A DNA stretch of 64,000 nucleotides from Clonostachys chloroleuca (lineage: Eukaryota; Ascomycota; Sordariomycetes; Hypocreales; Bionectriaceae), in assembly GCA_037952775.1 (NCBI GenBank), contig JBANAY010000003.1, forward strand, positions 18,910,001 to 18,974,000, in the 5' to 3' direction. Positions 25,557-36,237 of this stretch are shown here, piece after piece (position 1 is the first letter of the stretch; every line of letters starts with the position of its first letter). The translations under genes and the position numbers were made by a program. The notes beneath the pieces were generated by a model. The model saw nothing but the letters and a program-made list of their open reading frames with translations. It was not told the DNA's origin and ran no database searches.

Positions 25557-27686
25557 ATGATACTCCAACGTGTGGCCGCCCTTTTCTGCTTCGCGCCTCT
25601 GGCCGCCATAGCAGCAGGTGCGGATGGCCACTATCCGATCACCGGCGTACCGGTTGACCCCCGAGCTGGGGGTGTGCCTTTGAGGCGGAATATCAACGAG
25701 TTGGAAGCAATAGGCGGAGAGCAGTGGTATGGAATCATCAACTGTGTGTCTTGGTTCTTTGGTAGATGCAGTTCTTGCTGACCGGCTTTTCAGGGACTTA
25801 TTCATTCGTTCTCTTCTTGCCATGCATGATGCACCTGCCTCTGACCCGTTCTCGTACTTTCAAATATCCGGTTAGAATCGTTCCATTCTTAACGAACAAT
25901 CATCCTAGATTAACTGACAACAGATCTCAGGAATTCATGGCAAGCCATTTATCGAATGGAATAGTGGCGGGAAGAAGAAGGCTGATGGATGGCAGGGATA
26001 CTGTCCCCATAATGTAGGTTGCGAATCAAGTCTTCTGATTTATTGTTTTCAATGCACTGACATGAGCAGGAAAAGATATTCTTACCTTGGCATCGAACTT
26101 TCGTGCTACTCTACGAAGTACTTCCATTCTCCATATACAGTCTTTTCCTCGTAGCATATCCTGACACATAACGATCTAACCTCGAGAAGCAAGTTCTAGT
26201 TGGGCATGCCAAACGACTGGCCAGAGACTACCCTCGCAGATATCGTTACCAATACATGCAAGCAGCGGAGAATCTCCGATCGCCGTATTGGGATTGGGGA
26301 TTAGGGCTGGGCGTTCCACAAGCAACGGTCCCCAAGACAATCCGAATTCGCATTCCCAAAGGGGATAGTCTCGAAGAAACCGAAGTTCCCAATCCCCTTG
26401 TCACATTTCGATTTCCACCGGAAGTGGTAGATGGCCAATATAGTGATTTTGATCCTTCTAATCGTACCCAGATCTATCGATGCCCATCGCCTGAGAAATA
26501 TCCAGACTCCGCAAACAATGGCCTTTCAAAGCGACCTTATAGAAGTTGGATTGTATGATAGATAACTCTAGGCCTAAGTTCTTGATCTATCATTTGTTGA
26601 TATATGCTAACTATAGTAGTATGAATGCTTCATGCGTGCGGCAAACTACTCCGATTTCGCCTCAACAAGTGACCGGGGAATAAGTCTAGAGCAAATCCAT
26701 AATGGCATACACTGGGATGGAGCATGTGGAGGTCAGTTCTTGGCGACTGACTACTCTGCTTTCGATCCGTTGTTGTACGTATACATCTAGTCAATCTAGT
26801 AAATCAACTGTTGGGCCCTCAATTTACTAACCATGATTCTTGTCTAGCATGCTGCATCATGCCAATGTCGATCGGCTGTGGGCTTATTGGCAAGCAATAT
26901 CCCCCGATCATGGCATTTTCCATGAACCATACACTGGGAGCTCACGGTTCTCTACGCCCAATGGGACGACAATCACCCCGGACTCCCCGTTGGAGCCATT
27001 CTACAAATCCGATAACGATTATCACTCAACCCGTTCTGTTTCAAGGATACGAGATTTGGGCTACTGTTACTTTGGATTGGAGCACTGGGAAAAGTCCGAT
27101 GCCCAGATGAAGCATGCCGCGCAGGGCATAATCAATCGACTCTATGGCCCCAACGCCACAGACCCAGAGCGACTCATCCAGATCAACAAGAGTACAACAA
27201 CGAGGTTTATGGCGCATGTACAGCTTGATGTTGCAGGCATCGATCGGCCATGCACTCTGGAAATTTATCTCGGGCCAAGACATGCGGGGAGTTTTGTCGT
27301 CATGGCGCAGCCAGAAAAGGGGACAGTGTATGGTGGGATTCCCCTCGGCAAAGCCATTGGGGAGTCTGGGATGGGTTGGATGGCCGCGACGAGTATCGTT
27401 CAATGGATCCAATCGTCACTCGAGATTTCTGTGGTCAAGGTGAGATTCCACCCGAATTGACAACTAAAACCTGGAGAAGCCAGCGTGATGGATGCTAACC
27501 CAGCTGACTGATTAGAGAGGCGGCGAACACATTTCCCTTGGTTCTATTTCTGCCCTCGAAGTTGAGATTGAAGGTACTAGTTTCCTTCGACCTACGGGGG
27601 AGGGCGAACTACCTACTCGTAATCAATCGACACGGTGGGCGGTCAGGGTGAGGGAGAGGATTGAACTTACTCCCGGAGGAGAATGA
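25557..27686 (+). CDS. Secreted tyrosinase (type-3 copper monophenol oxidase)
   Basis: Oxidises phenols and diphenols to quinones (melanin-type chemistry). Eight exons: 25557-25726, 25794-25870, 25931-26013, 26070-26117, 26190-26552, 26620-26774, 26848-27439, 27516-27686; 1659 bases, 552 residues, all junctions in phase. The N-terminus MILQRVAALFCFAPLAAIAA is a signal peptide. CuA ligands: His85 (ISGIHGKPF), His109 (GYCPHN) and His118 (LPWHRTF). Cys107 sits two before His109, as in the Cys-His thioether of fungal tyrosinases. CuB ligands: His274 and His278 (LEQIHNGIHWDG) and His302/303 (MLHHANVDRLW). A YCYFG motif near residue 370 matches the tyrosine motif ending the core. The remaining 180 residues are the C-terminal lid domain normally removed on activation. 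All key residues are present; I see no frame break. Most ascomycete tyrosinases lack a signal peptide; T. reesei TYR2 is a known secreted type. Confidence 0.93.
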
Positions 27687-28024
27687 TAGACCTTTTGGGC
27701 AGAGTTGGCTATAAGTTGAGATAAACTAGCCGTATAATTTATGATAGGGGACTGAGTTGAAATAGAGCCAGGCATGTGGATAGAAATGCTGGGATTTCTT
27801 AGAGGAGAGCGAGGAGAGTTACAAGGCGTCGCTGAATAGCCACTGACAATGAAATAATCGAAGACCAAGACTGTTTATGAAATTTTGACTAACTCCCGCA
27901 TGTTCCTCTTAATTCTCTTTGATCACTGCCATTTATGGGCGAGCGAATTGCTTCTAAGCCGTAGCCAAGCAGGTCGTCACATGACACCCGGGGCGGGTTC
28001 CTTGAGAGAAAATCTCTTTGTGAA

Positions 28025-28823
28025 ATGAGTGGGACCCTTACGTTTGACATGGGCAACACGCTGACTCAACTGCCTTTGAGCTGCCTCGAAGAGATGGAAT
28101 TCAGCATCGCGCCACCAACGCCCTCTAGCGCGGGGGAGATTGCCGAGATTCATCTGCAGGCGATGAGCAGCAATCTCCTGCTGCACGCGCAGTTCCCGAG
28201 CGACGAGGCCTTGGGCTTTCTACGAGCATGGCTTACGAAGGACTCGGTTGACCACCTTGAGAACCCGTCCCAGGGGATTCTGGTTGCTAAGAAGGAGGGG
28301 ACGGGCGAGACGCTAGGGTTCGTGAAGTGGACGGTGCACCGCGGGCCGGAGGGTGAGGAGGAGCATGAGGAGTTGCCGGACTCGTGCCGGGCGATATATG
28401 TGTACTCGTACGTGGAGCTTACGGCGAGGGTGAGGAAGGAGGTTATGGGGACGGAACCATACTATCGTAAGTTTTACAGAAGAGACAATTGGATTTTGGT
28501 GGAGGCGTGGATAGACGAGTGCTGTTCATGTTGTATACTTGCCCGTACCTGACACTCACATAGACGTTACCTATCTGTGCACGAGTCCGGAATATGCGGC
28601 CCGGGGGGTCGGTTCGCGACTGCTGCGTAGTGTGATGTCGCTCGCCGAGGCGGAGGGGACTGCGGTGGTGCTGGAGAGCACCATGGGCGCTGTGGCGTTT
28701 TACCGGAAGCTCGGTTTCGAGATTATGCAGGGGCTGGACATGATGCTGCCTGGCATAGGCTCGAGTGATCCCACGGAACTGTACGAGGAGAGGTGTATGG
28801 TGTGGAGGTCTGATAAGCTATGA
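28025..28823 (+). CDS. GNAT-family N-acetyltransferase
   Basis: Acetyl-CoA-dependent acetyltransferase of unknown substrate. Exon 1 is 28025-28466, intron 28467-28563 (GTAAGT…CATAG), exon 2 is 28564-28823; 233 residues. The splice joins TEPYY to HVTYLCTSPEYAARGVGSRL. The segment after it carries the GNAT motif A (R/Q-x-x-G-x-G/A acetyl-CoA loop, here ARGVGS), and then VLESTMGAVAFYRKLGFEIM forms motif B. Motif D (FVKWTVHRG) lies in exon 1. An alternative start at an internal ATG (MEFSIAPPTPSS, 28094) fits the usual GNAT N-terminus better than the first ATG, so the first 23 residues may not be translated. It lies 338 bases downstream of the tyrosinase gene on the same strand; a functional link is not established. 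Confidence 0.85.
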
Positions 28824-30830
28824 CGATATTTGTTGGGGGTTGATGATTCTTTAGTTTGGTTGGGGCCCGATCCATGCGAGAGTTGCATAGACACCTAGAT
28901 TTCCTATCCGGACACGGGTTAAACATAACTTAAAAAAAAGCCTATATGCTGACAAGCTTTAGCGGCGCAGCTGCCGTGTGAGGACCGAAGCATGGACTCT
29001 CTTGAGTTGCCTCTCTCGTAGCTCAACTCGCTGATCGCGTGGGCAAGGATCTGAAGCCAAGCAGGAGGTGCATTTAGAATTGGAAATTCCAGGCAAGGCT
29101 TGACACATACATACGAAGGTGAGACTCATGCTGCAGACGAGGCTTAGGAATTATCGGATCCAGGAACCATTTAGGTGTTCTCTGATTGGCCGGAGAGATG
29201 GTCCGTGGGGGCAGGGCCTCTCCGCCTCCCAAATCCATGTGTCTTTGGGGTGGGAAGATTGTGGAGTGAGATAGAGCCGACTGGATTGGATGACATCCCA
29301 TTTCATCTGTGTGGGCGAGGCGGGGACGATGTGGTGGAGCCGCGCCAACCAGCAGTACCTTGCATGTGAAGGCGATAAGCAAGACTGCCGGGCCATTACT
29401 TAATTGATGTCTGGGATGAGTCAAGCCAGAGTCTTGAGAGGTGGAGATTGGGCTGATGTCGGCGCAAATCGACCGTTTTCATGATGTTATGGAGGGGTGG
29501 AAATCATGACACGATGGCTGACTCGATGGGCAGGAGGAATGCTGGGGTGAGCTAGGGCCGTATGCACAAGCACCAGATTAAGGCTGTGTCACCCATCCAA
29601 GCAAGCCGCCAAGCCAAGCAATGGCGAGGCAAAGGCGGGTGCTGCATTATTACGTATAAGAAGAGGGCGATTGAGGACGGAAGCTTCTGTCATTGAGGAT
29701 GAACGAACAGCCAGAAAGAGGTTTCGGGACGGAAATCGGGCCGAAGGAGAAGCCCAGCCACCTTGCTTTTGGCTTACTTGCTTGGGTAGGTAGGTAGGTA
29801 GCAATATAAGGTCAAGAGCCAAGAGAGGCAAAGGCGACGACCGGATGCATGGATGAAGCCACTGCAGAGACGAGCGACAACTGGAGTTGAGCCAAAGCAC
29901 CCATTGCGAACAGCATCTCCAGTTTCCGTGACGTAGCTGATACTCGATCAGGTACGTAACGGCAAGAGGCAGCAGTTCTAGGCCTAGTTCCACGGCATGT
30001 CAAAGGGCCTTGGGGCTAGGCACGCGCGAAAGGCGCCATGGATCTAAAATCATGGGAGGATCAAGGGTCGCCAGCTGGCCGGTGCGTCTGCTTAGCCGCA
30101 TCTCGGATGAAAGCAGGCAGAAGGGTTGAGACCTCTAAAATGACTCGTTGTGCTCCATCGCGCGCCATTACGTTACAAGTACCGCCAGCCCATGCACAAC
30201 ATGCTTTTCGATTTGGTAATGGGAAGTGGCTGCTGGCATTGTTACTGGGCCGCAGCTCAGCGCCAGCCAGTGTCAGACCATTGTGATATCTATATCTACT
30301 GCACTCGCCGTTTGCATTATGTATTTCTATCTCTTCACCTCGAAAGATAAGACGGCCATCGCACGCTTTCCCCTGCTGCCACTCCCGGTTCTCCCCGCGC
30401 ATTCCTCGCAGACATCGGACCCTGGCGGAGAAAGGCCAGCCAAAGTCCCCTGATCCAGGGACAAAGTGCGCTCGAGACGACACCGCAATTTTGCTTCTCG
30501 GGCGAGTCGAGCAGGGGACGTCTCCAGACGGCCGAGTCGTCCCCATATTGGGCCTCATCGGTGACCAGCCAGGCAGGCGATGACGATGCTCCGACCACGG
30601 TGACGAGTATGGGGAACTGAAGCCCCAGTCCCGTTTCGATTTATTATTGCTATTATTGTTTTACCCCCGGCCAGGCGGTGACGAAATTTGAGATATAATT
30701 TTCAGGGTCGCACAAGGCCGACGGGCGGAGCACCCGTCCGTTGCATCAGGGAAAAAAAGAATTCGAGTAAACAAAGGCAGAAAAAGAAAAGACTGCAGCC
30801 TGCAGCACCGTTGACAGCAGCCAGGGCAGC

Positions 30831-30890
30831 TTTTTTTTTTTTTTTCTTTCTTTTCTTTTCTTTTTTTTTTTTTTTCTTTTTTTTTTTTCT
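30831..30890. repeat. Polypyrimidine low-complexity tract (T-rich)
   Basis: Sixty consecutive T/C bases, mostly T with scattered single C, about 1.7 kb upstream of the TamA-like start codon. It is likely a replication-slippage tract. Confidence 0.8.
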
Positions 30891-31515
30891 ATCAGCTCGG
30901 GCTGGGCTGAAGATGAATCGGTTAGAGGCGTGCTCGGAGCAAGCGAAGCCAAGCCTGTCGCAGGGGACCAGCGCGCGCGTGTGCGATTACCACAGTGAGT
31001 GAGTGAACAAGGTTAGCGCGGGGCACGGCCAGTTCCAGGCGCAGTGCAGCATTTCCAGTGCGATGGATGGCCTGGCGCTCCGGAATGGGGCGAGGGCCAA
31101 GGCTACTCCAAGAGGGTGGGGTTGTGCCGGAGGCCTGTGTCCCCTCCATGACCCATGGCCCATCTGCTGTGATTGAATTGCTCTGCCTGGAAAGCCCATT
31201 GGATTAGCCCAGCCAAACTTACTATTATGTATCTGTCCAAGGTTCACCTGCCTGCCCACTACGGATACCCATTCAGAGCTTGGCCATTGCCAATACGTAC
31301 AAGATATTCACTCCCAACCAGCGCCAGAATGGAAACACATGCTTGCTTACCTTGCCTTTGCTCCTCCCAGGCCCCGTCCCCTACCTTCCCTACCTTCGTG
31401 CCGATGGGCCTAGTCTCAGCGTGATATTCTCCCTGCCCACCCCAGGCCGATGTTGAACGAGCCTCCCAAGCACCTGGCCTTGCCATACCTTACCTGTGGC
31501 CGTCCGTTTGCCTCT

Positions 31516-31588
31516 GTTCTCCTTCCTTCCCTCTTCTTTCTCCCCTTTCCCTCCCCCTTTCCCTCCTTTCCCTCTTCTCTTTCTCCCC
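31516..31588. repeat. Polypyrimidine tract (CT-rich)
   Basis: About 73 consecutive C/T bases in short CCCTTT/CCTTCC units, 1.0 kb upstream of the TamA-like start codon. Such CT-rich tracts are common near fungal transcription starts and can form triplex DNA. Confidence 0.75.
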
Positions 31589-32053
31589 GCCCCCGTCTGC
31601 CATCCGTCTACTAGTCGTTGACACCTGTCGTGGCTCGTTATCGTCGCCATCTGTTCTGGACTAGGGTCAGTCGTCCCGTCCGCCCATCCACGCATTTGGG
31701 GTGAATAGGCGGCGCAATCTCGATCGCTGGGGGATTGAAGACACTTTAAGGAAATCAAAGCCCAGAATCTGCAGGAAACACCACCAAGGGCAATCGGGCG
31801 CGTGGGCAGTTGCAACTTTTCTATCCCCTGGTCCAATCCGATTCGTCTTGCCCCCAAGTTCCAACGCAGAGCGATAAGGCCAGCGGATTTTTAGGACAAG
31901 ATCAGACAGCACGGACCCAGCTGACTGCTAGCTCATTCGCCAATGACGCCAGTTACACGCTCTTATCTGATCCTGGCCACTGTCATTACCTGAAAGGCGT
32001 GTATCATCGCATCGCATCCCATTACTCAAGCCACTCGACTGGCCTCGCTTGCT

Positions 32054-32074
32054 CCCAACCCCAACCCCAACCCC
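32054..32074 (-). promoter_or_regulatory. G-quadruplex motif on the minus strand upstream of the TamA-like gene
   Basis: The plus strand reads CCC-AA-CCCC-AA-CCCC-AA-CCCC. The minus strand therefore has four G-runs of 3-4 with two-base loops, an ideal quadruplex motif. It lies about 550 bases before the start codon at 32620. Confidence 0.5.
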
Positions 32075-32619
32075 GGGAACCACTGGCAGCATTGCTTTTT
32101 ATCAGTCCATCCTACAGCCTGTTGCCCGCAGCAAGCCTTATCTCCCTCCCACACTCTCTCGGATCTGCGCCCGCAGGTCCCCATCCAAGCCATCCAAACG
32201 CAGCCACTAGATTGCACTACTTGCTTCGTGCATTTCCTATCTCCGGTATCATCCCTCCCCCTTCAACCCACTCTCTCATCATCATCCCGGCCAGAGGCCC
32301 TCACGCGTCGTCTTGTTGCTGCATCTGCTTGTGCACGTCTTACAAGCCCACCTCCAAATAACCCCTGGTTGGTTGTGGGGCCTGCCCGATAAGCACTTCC
32401 CTGGAAGCTCTTCCAGCACAACAGCTGCTATCCAACCGGGATTCTAAGACCAATCGTACAGCAGAACTGCTCTCTCTGGGGGCGTCTACGAGGGCACGAG
32501 GGCAGCACTCCCACCCCCCGTACGTATCTATCAGGGCAGAGAAAAAAAATTGGAGACGGGCTGCAGCTGAGCGTAAGATACATTACAATCTAGGGCAGCC
32601 AACCTAGCATCCTCCCATA

Positions 32620-35091
32620 ATGAACCATATCAACACCGTCCAGAGGACGGCCCCTATCCCCATTGCCCCCAAGCCTCCTCGAATAGAAACCGCCACCCAA
32701 CGCCAGGATAGTCTGCGCCGTTTTGAGATTGGATCGGGGAGCTTGCATGCCAGGGCACCAACCGACTCCGCTTCAGCCCCGGCCTCCTCAGCTTCCATCA
32801 ACGGTCAATCGGTGCCGCCCTGCCAGGCTTGTCAATACTCAGGCACCCGGTGTATTCTGAGTGAGGATGATGAGACTTGTATGCCGTGCCAAGTCAATGC
32901 CACAGAGTGCTCGCTATCCTCTTCAACTTCGAGCCCCCAGTCCCGCAAGAGGAGGATCAACGGGACCGACACACCATTGGAAATGATTGGGAAACGAAGG
33001 TTAGTGTTTGCCCTCGTGAAAAGCGAGCCGAGTCCCCCTTCCCACTCGCATTGGCTTGCATTCATCCTGTCCTTTCCTGTCCTGCTCTGTTCTGCTTTGC
33101 TCTGTGTGTTCCGTCCTGCCCGGCCCTGTTGTTGATCTCTTCTGCCGTTGTTCTATTCCCACCACTACGTAATCACGTCCGTTTGTTCTATCTACACCCC
33201 CCTACGCCTTTCGCCAATCCCAGTCGGCAGATATTGTACCTACTCTGAAACCCAATGGCTTACACATGATTGGCTCTGCAGCTCTCCCGGTAATAGCATA
33301 TCCAGGAGACGAAACCAAAACTCAAGTCTCAGTCTCTCCAGCACGGCCGCTAGCAGCACGTTCCTTGAGGACATGGCCAACGTTGGTGGTCCCACCATGC
33401 TGAGCAGAACTCTTGGTCTACAGACCGATCGCTTCTGCCAATACATCGGCCCCACAACTGACTTCGAACCGTCTCTCATCAACCTATCTTCTTTTGATCC
33501 GCAGGACGAGAGCTTGCTAGCCAGGGGCACTCTACGAAAGGTGAGCGATAACGATACCTTCTTGATGCTCCCAGATCACAATACCCCGGGTCACGAGCAC
33601 GTGGTTCAAGACTTGGACGACATCGAAGGTATCGTGGCGCCCCACGGACGAAAGCTGATCGACATATACTTCCGTGTTGTGCACCCTGGATTCCCCATTA
33701 TCCAAAAGCATGTCTTCTTGGAGAAGTACGAACGGTCTTATCGCGAATTTTCACCCGAAATCCTGGCTGCCGTGTACCTTCTTGCCATTAACTGGTGGGA
33801 GCACGACGAGGAACTCGCCCACTTACCTAGGCCCAATATTAGGGAACTCGAGAGACTCATTCGAACTTCGTTAGCGGATGCCATCTACAGACCGAAACTT
33901 TCAACTGTTCAGGCGGGGCTTCTGCTCTCTCAACGGCCCGAGGGCGACCAATGGGCACCTACTGCGCAGCTCGTCGCCACTGCGCAGGAGCTCGGGCTCC
34001 ATTTAGACTGTTCGGGTTGGAAAATACCTCCCTGGGAAAAGGGTTTGAGGAAACGACTCGCATGGGCTTTGTACATGCAAGATAAATGGGGCGCACTGGT
34101 TCATGGCAGGCCGTCGCACATATTTTCGGCGAATTGGGGGGTCCAGAGTCTGCGAGCCAACGACTTTCCCGATGTCGAGTGGGATGAGGACGATATGGAG
34201 GAGAAGCAGGACATCGAACGAGGCAGGCTTGTGTTCACGCGCGTGGTTCAACTGTCCGAGATCCTTTCTGAGATCCTCGAAACGTTCTACACACTCAATG
34301 CCGAGCAAAATGTGACGGAGGCTGGTGCACAGGGAACGCAGCTGGTTCTCTCCCTGGCCAAGCCAATCCAGTTGAAATTGAAAGATTGGTACGGGAACCT
34401 TCCAAACAGCATTCGACTGGAGTCTTCTTCTTCAACATACAGCACCTCGAGCCAGATAAACTCGAACCGATTTTCCAGTATTGGGTATCTTCATTTGGCA
34501 TACTTTGCCGCTGAAATCACTCTTCATCGACGGATTATCCGATCTCTAGCAGCATCTGGGGCAGTTGTGGACCCTTACGTCCAGCATATCTGCCGAAGCG
34601 CCGCCAAGGCCCGATTGATTTCGGCCATGGACTTTGTAAATCGCATGGGCCCAAGCCACCTTCGCTCCTTCTGGTACTTTGCTTCCAAAACCAACTTTGC
34701 CCTCATCGGCACCTTTGGCTCTCTGCTATGGGCCACCTCGCCAGGACGTGAAGAAGCCGAGTGGTATAGACGTCGGTTGGCAGAATACCGCTGGACACTT
34801 TCGGTCAGCTCCAAGCCAGGTGAAAGCAAAGGCCTGACTGACTTTGCCATGACTATGCTGGATATTTCAACTGGGCTTCTCAAGCAGCTCCCCGAGAAGC
34901 CTTCGATGAGTAGGAGCGGCAGTGCAGTCGACTTCTCTGCCATGTCTGCTCCTGGTTCCTTCTCTGGGCCGGGAAGCACCATGGACAACTTCAGCAACAT
35001 CGCAAGTGCTGATGTCAGCGGGGTTCAGAGCCCCGAAAGTACGAGGTATAGCAGTGATGATGATATGGACGATTATCCAACGAGAATGTAA
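32620..35091 (+). CDS. tamA: TamA/Dal81-like fungal transcriptional regulator with degenerate Zn2Cys6 cluster
   Basis: Homologue of the nitrogen-response co-activators TamA (Aspergillus) and Dal81/Uga35 (yeast), which cooperate with pathway-specific regulators. Exon 1 is 32620-32999; the best acceptor gives exon 2 as 33282-35091 (729 residues), although other acceptors nearby (33299, 33313 region) would also keep the frame. Cys68, 71, 78, 87, 90 and 97 have Zn2Cys6 spacing (C-X2-C-X6-C-X8-C-X2-C-X6-C), but the basic loop is replaced by QYSGTR and acidic ILSEDDET. The fungal-specific middle homology region starts around QYIGPTTDFEPSLIN and continues through GRKLIDIYFRVVHPGFPIIQ and KRLAWALYMQDKWGALVHGR. 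The C-terminal 80 residues are Ser-rich. For Dal81 and TamA the zinc cluster is known to be dispensable for activation, which fits its decay here. Confidence 0.88.
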
Positions 35092-35633
35092 TTTTAATAC
35101 ATATCATTGTTGGGTTGTGTGATCGCATAGCGTCCGACACGTTGGAGTTCTGATGACCATTTTTTATGTTTCGGGGTTTCTGGTTACTTATTTTCATCAT
35201 TGGGCTTTCTCATTTGTGGTTCAGGGTGATGCATCAACAGCATTGGGGGGGTTTCTTTCTAACTTCTCTTCTATTTTATGACAATGATGGGTTTCTATGA
35301 TGACGGGTCGGAGTATAGAGAGACAAGGAAACCAAAAGGTGGGTTAAAGGCATTGATTCATGACTTCGAAAAGATTCTTTGGAAAGACATTATGGCAATA
35401 TGAGAGCAATTATTTATTCTTTTTATCTCAGTATCCTACAGCCTTTAGTTGGCCACCCAAGATCGAGTGACTATTTTCTGATGACATCCGTAAGCTTAAT
35501 TGCCCAGTAGTGAGCACTCCTTGTTCGTCAGCCCCAAAAAAAAATCAGCAAGATCGTTATACGTAGGTATATCAATGTCGAGGCGAACTGGCAGGCCAAA
35601 AGGCAAAAAAAATTTCAATCGCTTTATAGGAAC
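35092..35633. other. 3' flank of the TamA-like gene, no gene seen
   Basis: The 540 bases before the tRNA hold no frame with support. They include T-rich and A-rich stretches expected of a polyadenylation region. Confidence 0.5.
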
Positions 35634-35634
35634 A

Positions 35635-35715
35635 GCCCGATGCGGGGGTCGAACCCGCAACCTTGAGATGTGAACTCGTAAGAGTCTCACGCTCTACCGA
35701 TTGAGCTAACCGGGC
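35635..35715 (-). tRNA. tRNA-Lys (anticodon CTT) with a 9-base intron
   Basis: Reading the minus strand, the acceptor arms GCCCGGT and ATCGGGC pair over seven positions. The D arm is GCTC/GAGC, the anticodon stem TGAGA/TCTCA and the T arm GCGGG-TTCGACC-CCCGC. The mature anticodon loop is CTCTTAA, with CTT as anticodon. Nine extra bases (CGAGTTCAC) sit between positions 37 and 38, the canonical place for nuclear tRNA introns. Internal A and B boxes (TTAGCTCAATCGG, GGTTCGACCCC) are intact, so it should be transcribed by Pol III. Confidence 0.95.
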
Positions 35716-36237
35716 ACCTTTCCGGTGCTTGTTTGTTGAAAGGTAATTGCCGAAGCGTAATACAAGAATCCTTCCATGAATTTTTGCCTTCGTGCGAAGA
35801 ATTAGAGGTTTTGTGAGTGGGGTCGGGACCAGCCGTGGGCCAATGAGGGATGGATATAGCGCGGTCGTGTGGGGTAGAAATTTGTGAGGATTTGATTGGC
35901 AACTGGTTTCTAGAGGAGACCCACTCTGCACACGCGAGGTACGTACCCTGCACTACCCGTTCGGGAGCCACTGCGCGGGACTGGGCGAGTTTATATCCTC
36001 GCCAGGGAATATTGGGCTGTTTCAGGAGGGAGAGACGCGGCTGAAACACCTGTCCTTGTCGGGCACCATCCCTCCGAATTTCCTTGCTTGGCGACCCCGA
36101 TTGCCAAATCCAAGACGTTCGCTCAGAAGAGTAAACTTTGGTTCTCAGAGGATGCAATTGCAACTTTGTCTTATCTCCTTGCCTTCTCGCCTCTACGTCT
36201 AAGGTGCACTAAAAGAGGTAACGTGGAATAGCATATT
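35716..36237. promoter_or_regulatory. Region between tRNA-Lys and the spermidine-synthase-like gene
   Basis: About 520 bases carrying the tRNA upstream flank and the promoter and leader of the plus-strand gene starting at 36238. I see no gene. Confidence 0.4.

Larger units (their letters stand above)
28824..32619. promoter_or_regulatory. 3.8-kb gene-free upstream region of the TamA-like gene, rich in low-complexity DNA
   Basis: No open frame here has family features. The region contains a (GTAG)n microsatellite at 29786-29801, a 60-base pure T/C tract at 30831-30890, a 73-base pure C/T tract at 31516-31588 and a C-rich G-quadruplex motif at 32054-32074. Long, CT-rich upstream regions are typical of regulated fungal genes. 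It probably includes a long leader for the downstream regulator. Confidence 0.45.

Noticed and set aside
28025..28093. First 23 codons of the GNAT gene as certain coding sequence
   Set aside because: They precede the normal domain start; the internal ATG at 28094 is at least as likely.
31810..32361. 183-codon frame upstream of the TamA-like gene
   Set aside because: Composition is dominated by CT-rich promoter or leader sequence; it overlaps the quadruplex motif and has no domain.
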